Below are positions 30,986-41,026 of a stretch of DNA of 64,000 nt, in pieces; position 1 is the stretch's first letter; every line of letters starts with the position of its first letter. A program made the position numbers and the translations under genes. Below the pieces are notes generated by a model. The model was not told the DNA's origin, did no database searches, and saw only the letters and a list, made by a program, of their open reading frames with translations. The stretch is taken from positions 13,748,487 through 13,812,486 of the forward strand of contig JABAKD010000027.1 of assembly GCA_012845835.1 (NCBI GenBank), written 5' to 3'. The stretch is from Undaria pinnatifida (lineage: Eukaryota; Sar; Phaeophyceae; Laminariales; Alariaceae).

Positions 30986-31942
30986 TTTGTACAGTATATC
31001 AACCGCGGCTCGACGACGGGGCCAATCCAGACAAAACGGGACAATACGCGAGTTCAATTGCCCCCTCATCGGGGACGTGGTTCGCTTCAAATCCCGGAGG
31101 GAGGTGGATGTCGCGAGGAGAGGAGAGCAGGGGGGGGGGGAACTCTTGAAAAGTCAATCAAGAGACCAAGCCTAACCACCGACCCGGAACCGCGCAAGCA
31201 AGAACAAGCAACCCCCCCCTGGTAACACCGACCAGCCCCCAGACGTGCTTGCAACTCAGTTTATCTTTTGGTATAATAATCAACTTGCTTGGTGAATATA
31301 TAGTCCGTAAATATTATCGAGTGAGGAATATGTCAATACTAGCGTATACACTTAAACTTTGTTCGTGTATATGTATGAGATGTGTGTGCGATCACGGGGA
31401 GAGAAACGGGGGGACCAGGGGGGGGGGCGGGGGAGTCGGAGGTCTTTCGCCCTTTAGCCATTGCTAGAATGTATGCGATACCGGTCCGGTAGAGATATGT
31501 TATTATTATTATTGGTGCTCATAAATTATTTAACTCATCATCATCGCCATGCGCAGTCGGTCGTGTGGTCCGGCGGTAACAGGTGTGATATCCCTTTAGC
31601 GCGGTGTCCCGGGTTAGTGCAGTGGGACAAGCCCTTTCGATTTGTCGCAAGAGTCATCACACGGTAGTAGTCGAAGAGGTTTTGCATTTTATCGGAGGCC
31701 AAACGCTTCTGGCCGGTCTTTGAGAAGCTCTCCTCAAAAGTGGGCAACTGACTGGAGGGCTATACATATATATATGTAGGTGCTGATACTTTCGTGAGTA
31801 TATATTATATACCAGGTACGAAGCATATGTTTATTTTATGATAGACTAAGTCTTGGTCGGGGTGCACGATCGAATAATGCCTTCGAAAATCACAGTTCGT
31901 CCGGGTGAGAAATTTCGTTGAAATCCTCACGTTAAGACTCGT
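30986..31942. other. Unassigned ~1-kb stretch
   Basis: No gene recognised. Short poly-G at 31130-31140 and 31418-31428; TATATA at 31764-31775. Confidence 0.3.
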
Positions 31943-32200
31943 CCTACGGTAGCCCGCCCCAGCTTTTCTTTGGCGAAGTCGCCGGTTTCAAAACCAGCTC
32001 CCGGGTGTCGTGTCTCCTGAAATACGTTGTCCCTTCAAAACCCCGACGTCATCGATCGATAGGCCTTTGAAGCAGACAAGAAAATGTATGATGATAGATA
32101 CTTTGTTTTCAAGTGCGTCCCTTCCATGTGTCGAGCAGCCATCGAATGTTCGCCGAAGAAAATCGCTGGCCTTAGCGGGGGCTATCGTAGTAGAATCAGT
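31943..32200 (-). mobile_element. Family C MITE-like element, copy 1
   Basis: Plus-strand left end CCTACGGTAGCCC and right end GGGGCTATCGTAGTAGAATC. Internal landmarks: CGCCGGTTTCAAAACCAGCT, TCTCCTGAAATACG, CGACGTCATCGATCGATAGG and CGAAGAAAATCGCTGG. No coding capacity. Confidence 0.65.
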
Positions 32201-32309
32201 CTTGAGAGCCCAACAACAAAAAAAATCCGCTTCACTCACACTCCTATCGTGGAATGACTCACTACTATCATAGAGTCGTTCTTATAATGTGATACATTCG
32301 TCACCAAGT

Positions 32310-32480
32310 GCAAAGCGGAGCCCCCCCCCCCCTCCACGCAAACAGGGAGTTCCGCGCACGGACATTGCTATCATCGAGGCGTGAGGACTTCCGAGATGCT
32401 CGTACGGCATCGGAGTATCCCAAGAACAAAGCGATATTGCTCGGAGTCGCGTTTGATGCTGGCCCGCAAGCGAGGGGCAG
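32310..32480 (+). repeat. Repeat R4, copy 1
   Basis: About 170 bp shared with 36440-36610: GCAAACAGGGAGTTCCGC, GCACGGACATTGCTATC, GAGGCGTGAGGACTTCCGAG, CGGCATCGGAGTATCCC and GATGCTGGCCCGCAAGCG. A frame is open in both copies, but the proteins diverge by frameshifts. Confidence 0.55.
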
Positions 32481-32620
32481 GGGTCCACATGCAGACAGAC
32501 ACAGCGCTATTGGGAGGATGAATTCCTGAACAAAAAAGGGGGGGGAGGGGGGGGGGGGGAAGGACCCACCTTTGTTTCATCGCGTTCGCTCGCGTTTACC
32601 AGAGTCATACAGAGCCTCAG

Positions 32621-32905
32621 ACTGATTCTACGATAGCCCCTCCCCAAAAAACAGCGATTTTTTCGAACGAAGGTTTCACGACTTCTCGGCACAAGGAAGA
32701 GTGGTATGAAAACGTAATCGTCAGTGAAAAAAAAAAACTTGCTTGCAAAGGACCGCTACTAGTAGTTCTAGTAGTATCGATCGATTACCGTCGGGATGGC
32801 AAGGGGCATCGTATTTTCGGGAGTCATGGTCGGGAGTTTGGTTTCAAAACCGGTGAATTTCGTCAAATAAAATGTTAGCGTTTGGGGGGGGCTACCGTGG
32901 TAAGA
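32621..32905 (+). mobile_element. Family C MITE-like element, copy 2
   Basis: Left end ACTGATTCTACGATAGCCCC, right end GGGGGCTACCGTGGTAAGAC. The interior carries CGAAGGTTTCACGAC, TGCTTGCAAAGGACCG and GGTTTCAAAACCGGTGAA. Confidence 0.65.
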
Positions 32906-33061
32906 CCCCTCAATCGGGCATAATAGGCGTACCGTTGGAGAGCTCGCCTGGAAGGTGGCGACGACGCCTTCCTTTTTAGTGCTTGTGATTCCATTCCCTG
33001 ATAACAGTGGATCTCCATACTAGTACTAGTACTAGTACCAACAGCACTATCTAATGGTGCT

Positions 33062-33168
33062 ATTGCGGGGGACCCTAGTAAACAGGACCTACGGTGGAGA
33101 CAATAACCTATATATTCATCTATTTTTACTAACAATGTTTGGTCCTATTTACTATCGTCCTCCGTAAT
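33062..33168 (-). mobile_element. Family T mini-element (TA-flanked, 107 bp), copy 1
   Basis: The ends TTGCGGGGGACCCTAGTAAA and TTTACTATCGTCCTCCGTAA are inverted repeats flanked by TA on both sides. The 107-bp copy at 59701 is its reverse complement with few changes. TA duplications and small size fit a Tc1/mariner-derived MITE. Confidence 0.6.
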
Positions 33169-33404
33169 AATAGTAATAGAGCGCACTGCAGTACCCCAGT
33201 CCCAGTTTAGTGCGGTGATATTGTCGTCCCCTGGCAAAGAGGCACCGCACTACGGAGGGACACCGCACTCGACTGACCGTAGACTAAGCTATATAGTCTA
33301 TATATATAATTCGCCAGAGTAATAAACACTCCCACGCACTGGATGCCACCTCGTTATCTTTCTAGAGCCATCCATGCCGCTGCTGCAATTCCCCCCCCCC
33401 CCCC

Positions 33405-34205
33405 CCCGCCCCCAACGCCCCCTCCTTCCCCACCACCCGCACCATCGCCTAGACCTAGCACCACGTGCATAGCAAACCCCTGCATATATGCGACCTAAAG
33501 CCCTTTCGCCCCCCCCCCCCCCACCTCCCCCCCCCCCCCCCACCTCCCCCACCCCACCCCACCCCCACCCCCTCGAACACTCCGCCCTCTACTCACTGGT
33601 TGCACGACTTACAGGATATACATGATAAACTGATGCATTCTTTCCGAAACCGTCAGATTTATCCCCTTAAAGGATGTATAGTTTCAACGCACAGATTGAG
33701 CTGCCCCGCCCGACCCGCCCCCCGCCCCCCCCATGATAAACTGGTGCATTCTTTCCGAAACCGTCAGATTTATCCCCGTGAAGGAATTATAGTTTCCACG
33801 CACAAACTGAGCTGCCCCCCCCCCTTCTCCCCCCCCACCCCCGCTCGCTTTTGATCAAAACCAGGCCCCCACGTCCTTAAAAACTCCGCCCTCCCCTCAC
33901 CGGTTATTCGACTTACAGTATTCACTTGGTAAACTGATGCATTTCCTTCCACAGCTGCTGTCAGATTTTGCCCCCCTCAGAAACGGGTTTTATAGTTTCC
34001 GCGCACAGACTGCCTAACATCACCCTGTTGACCCTGATAGCTACACTGTAGCTGCAAGGGGAGTCGCCGACCTATATCCTTAATGAGGACACACAACCCG
34101 TAATACGCGCGATCGGAGTATCACACACAGCTTGCAAAGATGAGTCTCGACAAATTATTCGATCTCACAGCTGAACTGTACTTTTATTTTTATAATATAC
34201 AATCC
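33405..34205 (+). repeat. MSFD element, near full-length reference copy
   Basis: The order is: poly-C segments (33395-33410, 33509-33550); the sub-repeat GATAAACTGATGCATTCTTT, CCGAAACCGTCAGATTTATC, TATAGTTTCAACGCACA (three diverged units at ~33620, 33730 and 33930, with C-runs between); then TGTTGACCCTGATAG, GGGGAGTCGCCGACC, TAATGAGGACACACAACCCG; and the peptide end at 34140. It has no terminal inverted repeats, no poly-A and no obvious target duplication, so its class is unresolved. Confidence 0.65.
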
Positions 34206-34472
34206 GTTAATTTTTGTGGACTGGGCGGTGTTTCTTACTTGCCGGACTACTTTAGTGCGCGGTGGCTAATTAATTGGTTTTCCTTCAGAATTTTTCAAGA
34301 ATTTGTCGCCCCAGACACCCCTCCCCCCCCCCCCCCCCGCCCGAGATTCCAAGTTAACCACAACCCGAAGGAGAATGGCAAAAAGATATGTGTGTTGGGC
34401 GCCCGGGCAGTCTTTTTTCGCCGCCTCACACCAAAAATGGTCGCCAGGAAAAAAATGACCGGAGCGCTGTAA
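34140..34472 (+). CDS. MSFD-type frame, 110 codons
   Basis: Begins MSLDKLFDLTAELYFYFYNI, then reads ~90 codons beyond the element end into flanking sequence, including a Pro run from poly-C. Only the first ~20 residues match the family; the extension is probably incidental. Confidence 0.15.
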   Translation: MSLDKLFDLTAELYFYFYNIQSVNFCGLGGVSYLPDYFSARWLINWFSFRIFQEFVAPDTPPPPPPRPRFQVNHNPKENGKKICVLGARAVFFRRLTPKMVARKKMTGAL

Positions 34473-34784
34473 TCGCAGAGGACAATTTACAGAAAAAACA
34501 AAAGAGCTTCTTTTCCCGTTTTTTTTTCCCATTCATTATCCTTTTTAGATCACTTGGTTTTAGAGACTCTCCTCTTTCCGGCGTGAGGGCGTCTCAAAAA
34601 ACCAAATGATCTAAAAATGGGGAGAAAAAAAAATGCCAAAAAAAAAAGCTTTCTCTTCTCTTCTTCTAAATCGTCCTGCGATCACAGCGCTTCCTCTCCG
34701 GTTTTCCACCCTGATCGTTTTTCATGAGAGGTGTAAACTGCTGCATTTTCAATTACCACGCCCCCCGGTGTTCTCCACATTAAT
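34206..34784. other. Unassigned, with a ~76-bp fold-back at 34542-34617
   Basis: TTTTTAGATCACTTGGTTTT at 34542 and AAACCAAATGATCTAAAAA at 34599 are inverted copies with a ~20-bp spacer, extended by GAGACTC / GCGTCTC. This could be a tiny MITE or a hairpin. No gene recognised. Confidence 0.4.
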
Positions 34785-34960
34785 AAACTGATGTTTCCAG
34801 CCCGTCTACCTACATAGTGCGTGTGAGCAGAACAACCAGTGTCCGTGCCAATGTCTCATCCCAGCGCGACGGGCTATCTATCTATGTATGTGGCCGCAAA
34901 CTACTCCTACGAGACAGAGATAATAAGAGATACAAATCGCAAATACAGCAAAAAAAAAGG
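34785..34960 (+). repeat. Repeat R1, copy 6
   Basis: CTGATGTTTCCAGCCCGTC, GAACAACCAGTGTCCGTGCC, AATGTCTCATC, TACGAGACAGAGATAAT and ACAAATCGCAAATACAGC, followed by an A-run. Confidence 0.5.
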
Positions 34961-35545
34961 GTGTGTGATTTTGTGATTTGTGATTAGGCCATGCATGCAA
35001 CAATATCAACCGCAACGAACACACATTTTAATACTATGATTGACATAGTAATATATTTTGTTTTTAGATATTCAACATGCATACGCCCGTTCATACATAT
35101 TTAATAATATATACGTCGTACATGGACAGTTAGCACTCCGTCGACACAAAAAAAGGACGAGCGGAGGGCGGATGGACAAGTATCATGAAGTCGTTTATGT
35201 ACCGGATTCATTCATATTGCGGGATATGTCTTGTGGCGAGCGATGCCACACGCAGCAACAAAAAGCGTCTCGAAAAAATGAACTGCTGCTACTTGAGGAG
35301 TTTTCGTGGGAGCACCGAATTTTTTGTTTTTGGCGTATACCGTAATGCATGAATACATGATACGGTGCATTTCGACAGGATAATCGCGTTTGAGCAGCAG
35401 TACGCACCTGGCTCGTGTGCATATGATACGACACGACAGTAAAGATATAAACGCACCAGGTACACAAGTATGAACTTTCACGCAGGCTGTTTGTTTCATT
35501 TTGTGTCCATAAGCATATATCCTAACAGAATACCGTGATCGTGCG
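34961..35545. other. Unassigned stretch
   Basis: No gene recognised; overlapping 90-120-codon frames on both strands (35058-35574) share the same DNA and lack recognisable content. Confidence 0.3.
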
Positions 35546-36195
35546 AAGGATGGCACCCATCGGAGAGATGGCACCCATCGGAGAGATCACACCGGGGTGC
35601 GCAAACAAAAGCACCAACACGATACGATTAAGTTGTATTTCTTCACCCTAATCGGAGAGATGGCACCGTGTGCGATCTCCCCGATGTAAATCCAAGGCTG
35701 AGTGCTACCGCAAAGGGTCATTTTTTTTTAGCTGTGCGAGGTACCGTACGCAGTGGTAGGTTCCTTTGGCATGCGATGAGCTAGATATCATTCAAGGCGC
35801 CGCTCCTCTCGCCCACCGTTACGATTGTACCGACGCACTTCACGATTTGAAATGAGTCTCGTGTTGTTTTCATTTTATCGGCATGGAAATTGTATGCCCT
35901 CCGTCAAGGACACAACCCACGTATGTACCGGAAACTAACTGGGACCAATAAGCTGCTGTCGTGGTATTCGGTATCTCGTACCCATCGGAGAAATCGCACC
36001 GGGGTGCCTGTATGCAGCACCGTTGCATCAGTAGAGGCCGGGGTGTGCATTATCATTCGGCATCGCACCCATCGGAGAGATGGCACCGGGGGTGCCTCGA
36101 AAAACTAGAACCAAACGATCTAATTGAACTTCCGCACCGGTATCGGAGAGATGGCACCCAACGGAGAGATCGCACCGAGGGTGCCGATGAACGAG
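35546..36195. repeat. Dispersed CCCATCGGAGAGATGGCACC repeats
   Basis: The ~20-bp motif, often followed by GGGGGTGCC so that GGCACC/GGTGCC can pair, occurs near 35549, 35570, 35653, 35985, 36067, 36145 and 36160 with irregular spacing. The intervening DNA is not repeated. Confidence 0.55.
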
Positions 36196-36439
36196 AAGGA
36201 CAAATTATTTGAAAACGTGATCGCACGCCCGGTGCCAGCCTTCGCATGATGATCACGGTAATCGAGCAGTAAACGGCAAGAAAAAAAGGCCGTACGTAGG
36301 AAACCTTTTGCGTACTGCATGTGGGAAAAAAACAAGTTTTACGGAAGAAGCCACTCTCCATGCATGTATCATTACCAGGTGCCTGGGGTATGAAATTTGG
36401 TGCCCACCAGGTACATTTTTCATGACCTACTGCAGGACG
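36196..36439. other. Short unassigned gap
   Basis: No gene or repeat recognised. Confidence 0.3.
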
Positions 36440-36610
36440 GTGCCAAAGCGGCGCCACCTTGCAGGCAAACAGAGATTTCCGCACGGACATTGCTATCGAG
36501 GCGTGGGGACTTCGAGATGCTCGAGTACGGCATCTCGGAGTATCCCGAGTACAAAGCAAATGATACTAGACGTCACGCATGATGCTGGCCCGCAAGCGGG
36601 CACGCGGATA
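36440..36610 (+). repeat. Repeat R4, copy 2
   Basis: GGCAAACAGAGATTTCCGC, GCACGGACATTGCTATCGAG, GGACTTCGAGATGCTCGAG, CGGAGTATCCCGAGTAC and GATGCTGGCCCGCAAGCGGG match 32310-32480. Confidence 0.55.
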
Positions 36611-37164
36611 GACGTAGCAGCGCTGACCGAGACGGGCCACAGCTGCTTCCACTTCTAAGGCGCCGCGCACGCACAAATCACCACGTATGCTACGTACGCT
36701 CGTCCGGGACGGGTGTCCCTCGACGAGCGCGCAGCTACAGAGTTCGCCACCCTCGCTGTGGAAAAGCTTTCACTGCGCGCCGCGGAAAGGAAGGCGTCGA
36801 CCTGACCGATCACGTCGCGGCCAGTATCATTGGAGCCTCTGTTATCGACGCTTGCTTCGATAGAGGTGCTGTTAGCATTTTTCGCTTCGTGAAAGCGTTT
36901 TCCGAAATTCATTACGGCGATTCCCCTCACCAAAATTCGTCGGAAAAATCTCCATATTTTTTGTTTTTCTTTGTTTCTTTCATTCATCTTCTTTTTTTCT
37001 TATTATTTTTCCTTTAAGCTGGCGTTCATCGGGTTTTGTTGTTGCACTTTTTTCGTTTTTTTTTGTTTCTCAAAAGTCTTCTTTTTTTTTCGGTGTTAAG
37101 AACGGAAGAGAGCTCTCCGGAAATTAGAAGCCCCCCAGCAAAAAAAAAAAAAAAAAAAAAACGG
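36611..37164. other. Unassigned stretch
   Basis: A 110-codon minus frame (36987-36655) is moderately protein-like but has no recognisable domain. T-rich at 36958-37100. Confidence 0.3.
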
Positions 37165-37515
37165 GGTACGATAGAGGCGCACCGCTTTTTTTTTCTGAGG
37201 TTCCTCAATCTGGGAGAGTCTTAAGACATGTCCCAAAAACATTTTTGTGAGAAAAATCAAAACTGCTATGATACCGTGGGTGAAAAATCCCACATGGCCT
37301 AGGCATACAACGAAAATCACGAAGAAAAAAAAAAGGGCTACTTTTTTACCGATGAGTTTGGGCTATAACCCCTTTTAGAACCCCAAAATCCCTCCCTATA
37401 CTAACTCCAAGTAAACTTGTCCCCCAAAAGGGTTTCCAGTAGTGAAGGCGTTAAGGAGAGATCCCCGTCATTCAGAAACCATTTCAGACGAAAACTGAAA
37501 CGCCTAAGTGACGCG
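37165..37515 (+). mobile_element. Family A element interrupted by family P
   Basis: Left end TACGATAGAGGCGCACC, T-run, CTGAGGTTCCTCAATCTGGG, GATACCGTGGGTGAAAAATC, CCCACATGGCCTAGGCATAC, CCGATGAGTTTGGGC. Family P (37365-37454) is inserted at the TTAA, then GGAGAGATCCCCGTCATTC and right end ACGCGTGATAGAG. Confidence 0.7.
37365..37454 (+). mobile_element. Family P mini-element, copy 4, inside family A
   Basis: ATAACCCCTTTTAGAACCCC to GTGAAGGCGTTAA. The left TTAA has mutated to ATAA. Forward orientation relative to its family A host. Confidence 0.65.
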
Positions 37516-38158
37516 TGATAGAGTCGAAGGGAGGAACGGCCAGATCGTCCCTATCGCCGAAAGTCGTCAGCAAGGAACGCCTCTTCCAGATCTTCTCTGT
37601 GACCACCCAGGCCCCGCGATTTTTCGCGCCGAGTGGATAGGCTCAAACTATCCCTCAGGGACCGTCACGCCGCGAAGGGAAAGGGAGGAAGAAGCTGGAG
37701 GCGGAGGGCGGCGGACCCCTGACCTGAGGATGGAATGTTGATGAGGATTATGATATAGTCTATATTATGTGGAGGAAGGAACATCGGGAAATGGTCCGGC
37801 GGAGGGACATAGGAGATATACCATTAAAACAGTGTTATGGAGGGACATTTCGATGTTTACATCGGAACGAAAAATAATAATGATGACTACTATGGTACAG
37901 CAAAAGTCTCCCCCGGAGTCACTTCAACCTACTCGATTCGCTTGCTCTCTGGCCCGACATACTTGCATATTCCACGCGCCCTTCATACTCTCTGTTCTGG
38001 ATGTGTTGAACATGTTCGTGTCACACCACCAAAGAAGCACCAACCACAACCTGGTTGGTACATGAAAAGGTAGTCTGTCACCTCCCCCCCCCCCCCCGCC
38101 CGATTTCAGGCCTCGTCTCGATTGGGATGCGTAGTCAATGGTCGAATTGCTAAGGTAG
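37516..38158. other. Unassigned stretch
   Basis: No gene recognised. A 77-codon frame (37508-37741) starts at the family A right end and has no recognisable domain. GGAGGGACATAGGAG and GGAGGGACATTTCG at 37800-37850 resemble the GGAGGGA ends noted elsewhere. Confidence 0.3.
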
Positions 38159-38345
38159 GCAACAAATGAGGACGCCCCCCCCCCACGGCCCCCGCCCTGT
38201 TCCACATCTCCCGCAACAAATGAGGACGCCCCCCCCCCCCCGGCCCCCGCCCTGTTCCACATCTCCCGCAACAAATGAGGACGCCCCCCCCCCCCCCCCT
38301 GTTCCACACGCGCCGCCCCTGTTCCACACACACGCCCCTGCTCCA
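38159..38345 (+). repeat. C-rich ~57-bp minisatellite
   Basis: CAACAAATGAGGACGCCCCC and CCCTGTTCCACATCTCCCG repeat three times (from 38159, 38213 and 38269) with poly-C of varying length. Confidence 0.75.
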
Positions 38346-38601
38346 CCCCCGCCCCCTGCTCGATCTAGCCTATTGGAAACTCCGTAGTTCGTAGGTCTGT
38401 GAGAGTTGCCTAGGCTACGGTAATTGACTTCACGGCTGGTTTTAGTCGAGTAGAGCACGGTGCAAAAAACTAGAAACCCACCCACTACTAAGTACCACTC
38501 TGACTTAAGTACGTACCCACAGGTATGAATACGCACCACACGTTAGAAATGAGGACGGCGGGTACCGTAGCGGGGAGGGGGGGGAGGAGAGCCCCTGCTG
38601 G
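38346..38601. other. Short unassigned gap
   Basis: No gene or repeat recognised. Confidence 0.3.
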
Positions 38602-38692
38602 TTAAGCCGTTTTAGAGCCCCCGAACCCCTCCCTATACTAAATCCATGTAATTTCGTCCCCAAAAACGGGTTTCCAGTTGCGAAGGGGTTCA
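38602..38692 (+). mobile_element. Family P mini-element, copy 5
   Basis: TTAAGCCGTTTTAGAGCCCC on the left; AAACGGGTTTCCAGTTGCG and AAGGGGTTCA on the right, where TTAA is mutated to TTCA. Not inside a recognisable family A copy. Confidence 0.6.
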
Positions 38693-39239
38693 TGGTGACC
38701 CCGGATCGGAGTTACGCCTAGGGAGGGAGAAGGAGAAGGAGCAAGAAAATGTGCGAAGAAAACAGAAACGGGGATGAGCAACACACAACCCAGACGAAAA
38801 AAAAGAGAAAAAAAGTTGAGCCGCAAACACGCTCTAGCGCGATACGCAACGGCGCGGAACTCCCCGCGAAGAATCGCACGCAACTGCTGATGACCATGAT
38901 GTGGGACGGGACGGTAGTCCCTTCGCAGGTTGATCTCTTTGTTGTGACGTATGTTTTGGAGACACGCCGAGGTGTGGGTTATAATATGCGTTATAACCGC
39001 ACTCTCGAGGGTCGACGATATGAGGGAGCACCTCGGAGTGCCCTCGAGGAGCCAGGATGGCCTTGAAGGATTATAGTGATAACGAGGCGGCGGTACGATC
39101 TTGGGGATAGGGCCTGGTATCCACATCACCCCCCACTTTTTTGAGACGTGCAAACGTGCGCGTCTTGTAAGCAATAACAAACAATAATATGCCTCAGGAG
39201 CGAACTACCAGGTAATAACTGATCGAACCCATGCTGCTA
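38693..39239. other. Stretch with one weak ORF
   Basis: Both strands are open for over 100 codons. The minus frame (39180-38638, 180 codons) starts at TTG and ends inside family P, so it is not called. The plus frame is listed separately. Confidence 0.3.
38749..39066 (+). CDS. Weak candidate ORF, 105 codons, unknown
   Basis: ATG at 38749, TGA at 39064. The N-terminus is very Lys/Arg/Gln-rich (residues ~8-30, KKKRKKVEP), which could act as a nuclear-localisation-like basic patch. The remainder has balanced composition (VDLFVVTYVLETRRGVGYNM). No domain recognised and no repeat overlap. It lies just downstream of family P. Confidence 0.2.
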   Translation: MCEENRNGDEQHTTQTKKKRKKVEPQTRSSAIRNGAELPAKNRTQLLMTMMWDGTVVPSQVDLFVVTYVLETRRGVGYNMRYNRTLEGRRYEGAPRSALEEPGWP

Positions 39240-39822
39240 CGTAGTAGAGGGGGCGCACCATGTTTTTTTTTTTCTAGTGCCCGGTTCCTGGCGTACAAAA
39301 ACTGATCTGCAAAAAAAAAACCAACTAAAGCGCGCTCTCCGATGAACAGCAACCGCCCAGATGGCCTGGCTATCCTAGCTAGCTAGGCATACAAAGCATA
39401 CAACGAAAAATATTGCTTGAAATAGTCGTTCTACGGCAGCCCCCCCCCCAGCTTTTCTTCATCGAAATCGCCGGTTTTGAAACCAGCTCTCTTTCGGCCG
39501 TATCTCCCGAAAATACGGTGGTTCTTGCCGCCCCGACGTCATCGTTCGATAGACCTTTTTGCAAACATGAAAATGTGTGTGAGGACTGTTTTTTTTCACA
39601 GCATCCTTCCTCGTGTCGGCTAGCGCCATGAAACGTTTCGTTCGTCGAAGAAAATCGCGCTGGTTTTTTTTGGGGGGGGAGGTATCGTAGAATCAGTAAA
39701 AAAAAAAAAAAACGAACTTCTGACGAACTTGGGTTAAGGTGCCCACCCCCCGTCATTCAGACAAAAAAGCGCTTCGAAACAGCCGAATACATGTTCCTAC
39801 CTGTATCGTGGAACGCGTCAAA
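39240..39822 (+). mobile_element. Family A element split by a family C insertion
   Basis: Left part 39240-39427: GGGGGCGCACCATG, T-run, CCGGTTCCTGGCG, AACTGATCTGC, CCCAGATGGCCTGGC, CATACAACGAAAAAT. Family C occupies 39428-39698. Right part: GACGAACTTGGGTTAAGGTG, CCGTCATTCAGAC, right end CTGTATCGTGGAACGCGTC. The interruption lies between the CAACGAAAAAT and GACGA…TTGGG segments that are adjacent in intact copies. Confidence 0.65.
39428..39698 (-). mobile_element. Family C element, copy 3, nested in family A
   Basis: CTACGGCAGCCCC on the left, GGTATCGTAGAATCAGT on the right. Interior as in the other copies: GCCGGTTTTGAAACCAGCTC, GGCCGTATCTCCCGAAAATA, GACGTCATCGTTCGATAG. Confidence 0.7.
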
Positions 39823-39939
39823 ATGTGCAGGGAAACGTAAGAGGAAAGTCAGCTACAATAATCGGTGGAAGCTCAGGACTCGGGTGAAGAGGTCCGCCAG
39901 GCCCTTTTATACACCCTTAATACACACTACAAAAAAAAA

Positions 39940-40480
39940 AAAAAAACACTGACTGCTGCAGCTGTGAAAATCGAACAGTTCGTCGAAACTCATCGTTGCA
40001 AGCTGTGGCGCGATATACTCCAATCAATCGCGCACATATATATATATATATATGTTATAAAAATAAAAGTACGAGCTGTGAGATCGAAGATTTTGTCGAA
40101 ACTCATCTTTGCTGCAAGCTGTGTGTGATACTCCGATCGCGCGTGTTACTGGGTGTGTGTCCTCATTAAGGATATAGGTCGGCGACTCCACACTTGGAAC
40201 TACAGTGTAGCTTGTACCAGGATCAACAGGGTGATGATGCTAGTCAGCCTCTGTGCGCGGAAACTATATAATAGAACCCCTTTTTTGAGAGGGACAAAAT
40301 CTGACAGCTAGCTGTGGAAGGAAATACATTAGTTTACCAAGTATATATCCTGTAAGTCGTATAGCCGGTGAGGGGAGGACGGAGTTTTAAAGGGGGTGGG
40401 GGGCGGGGGTGGGGGAGCGGGGGGATTGAAAAAAGGAGGGGGGAGCGGGGGGGAGGGAGGGCAACTCAACCTGTGCGCAT
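39940..40480 (-). repeat. MSFD element, plus a duplicated terminus
   Basis: Two peptide ends lie in tandem: ATG at 39993 (minus: MSFDELFDFHSCSS) and ATG at 40106 (minus: MSFDKIFDLTARTFIFIT). The standard block to 40375 and a G-rich body (40390-40460) follow. The doubled end suggests one copy landed at or beside another. Confidence 0.6.
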
Positions 40481-40767
40481 ATATATTTTGGTCGAAGACG
40501 CATGCTACATATACATTTTTTTTTTTCCGAGACTCACTTTTTACTTAAGGAGAACTCCAAAAAGAAAAAAAAAAAAGCTGATTTTGGGGGGGAACGATAT
40601 TCTACCCGAACGTACATATCATGCCCGATATCATGCCCGATGGACAATCCCACATGGCCGGACTATTTTAGCATACAACGAAACAACTATCCCAAAAACG
40701 TGTGTGAAACAACAAACAAATAAGTGATAACATTATAAAAATTCCAACGAATTGTTAGGGTCGAAGA

Positions 40768-40880
40768 CCTCACCATCACCTTACACAATCACCTTACACG
40801 ATCACCTTGCGATCACGTTACAGTCACGTTACGGTGACGTCACGATCACCTCTTACGATCACCTTACAATCGCCTTACAA
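40768..40880 (+). repeat. ~10-bp minisatellite ATCACCTTAC
   Basis: ATCACCTTACACA, ATCACCTTACACG, ATCACCTTGCG, ATCACGTTACAG and similar units, about ten diverged copies. Confidence 0.7.
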
Positions 40881-40923
40881 GAAAATATTTCACGACAACA
40901 ATCCAAAAAAAAAAGAAAATTGG

Positions 40924-41026
40924 TTAAACCCCCTTGGCGTCCTAAGAACCCCCTTCTCTATAATAATTCCAAGTAATTTAGTGCCCAAAACGGGTTTCCA
41001 GAGCTGTAAAGGCGTTAAGGCGTTAA
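40924..41026 (+). mobile_element. Family P mini-element, copy 6, inside family A
   Basis: TTAAACCCCCTTGGCGTCC to GTAAAGGCGTTAAGGCGTTAA; the right terminal GGCGTTAA is doubled. Forward orientation, at the same host TTAA as copy 4. Confidence 0.6.

Noticed and set aside
30739-31225. Poly-Val/Leu/Cys ORFs of over 100 codons
   Set aside because: Produced by the (GTT)n tract.
33465-33854. Proline-rich ORF
   Set aside because: Arises from poly-C segments of the MSFD element.
38638-39180. 180-codon minus-strand ORF
   Set aside because: Starts at TTG and ends inside a family P element; no recognisable domain.
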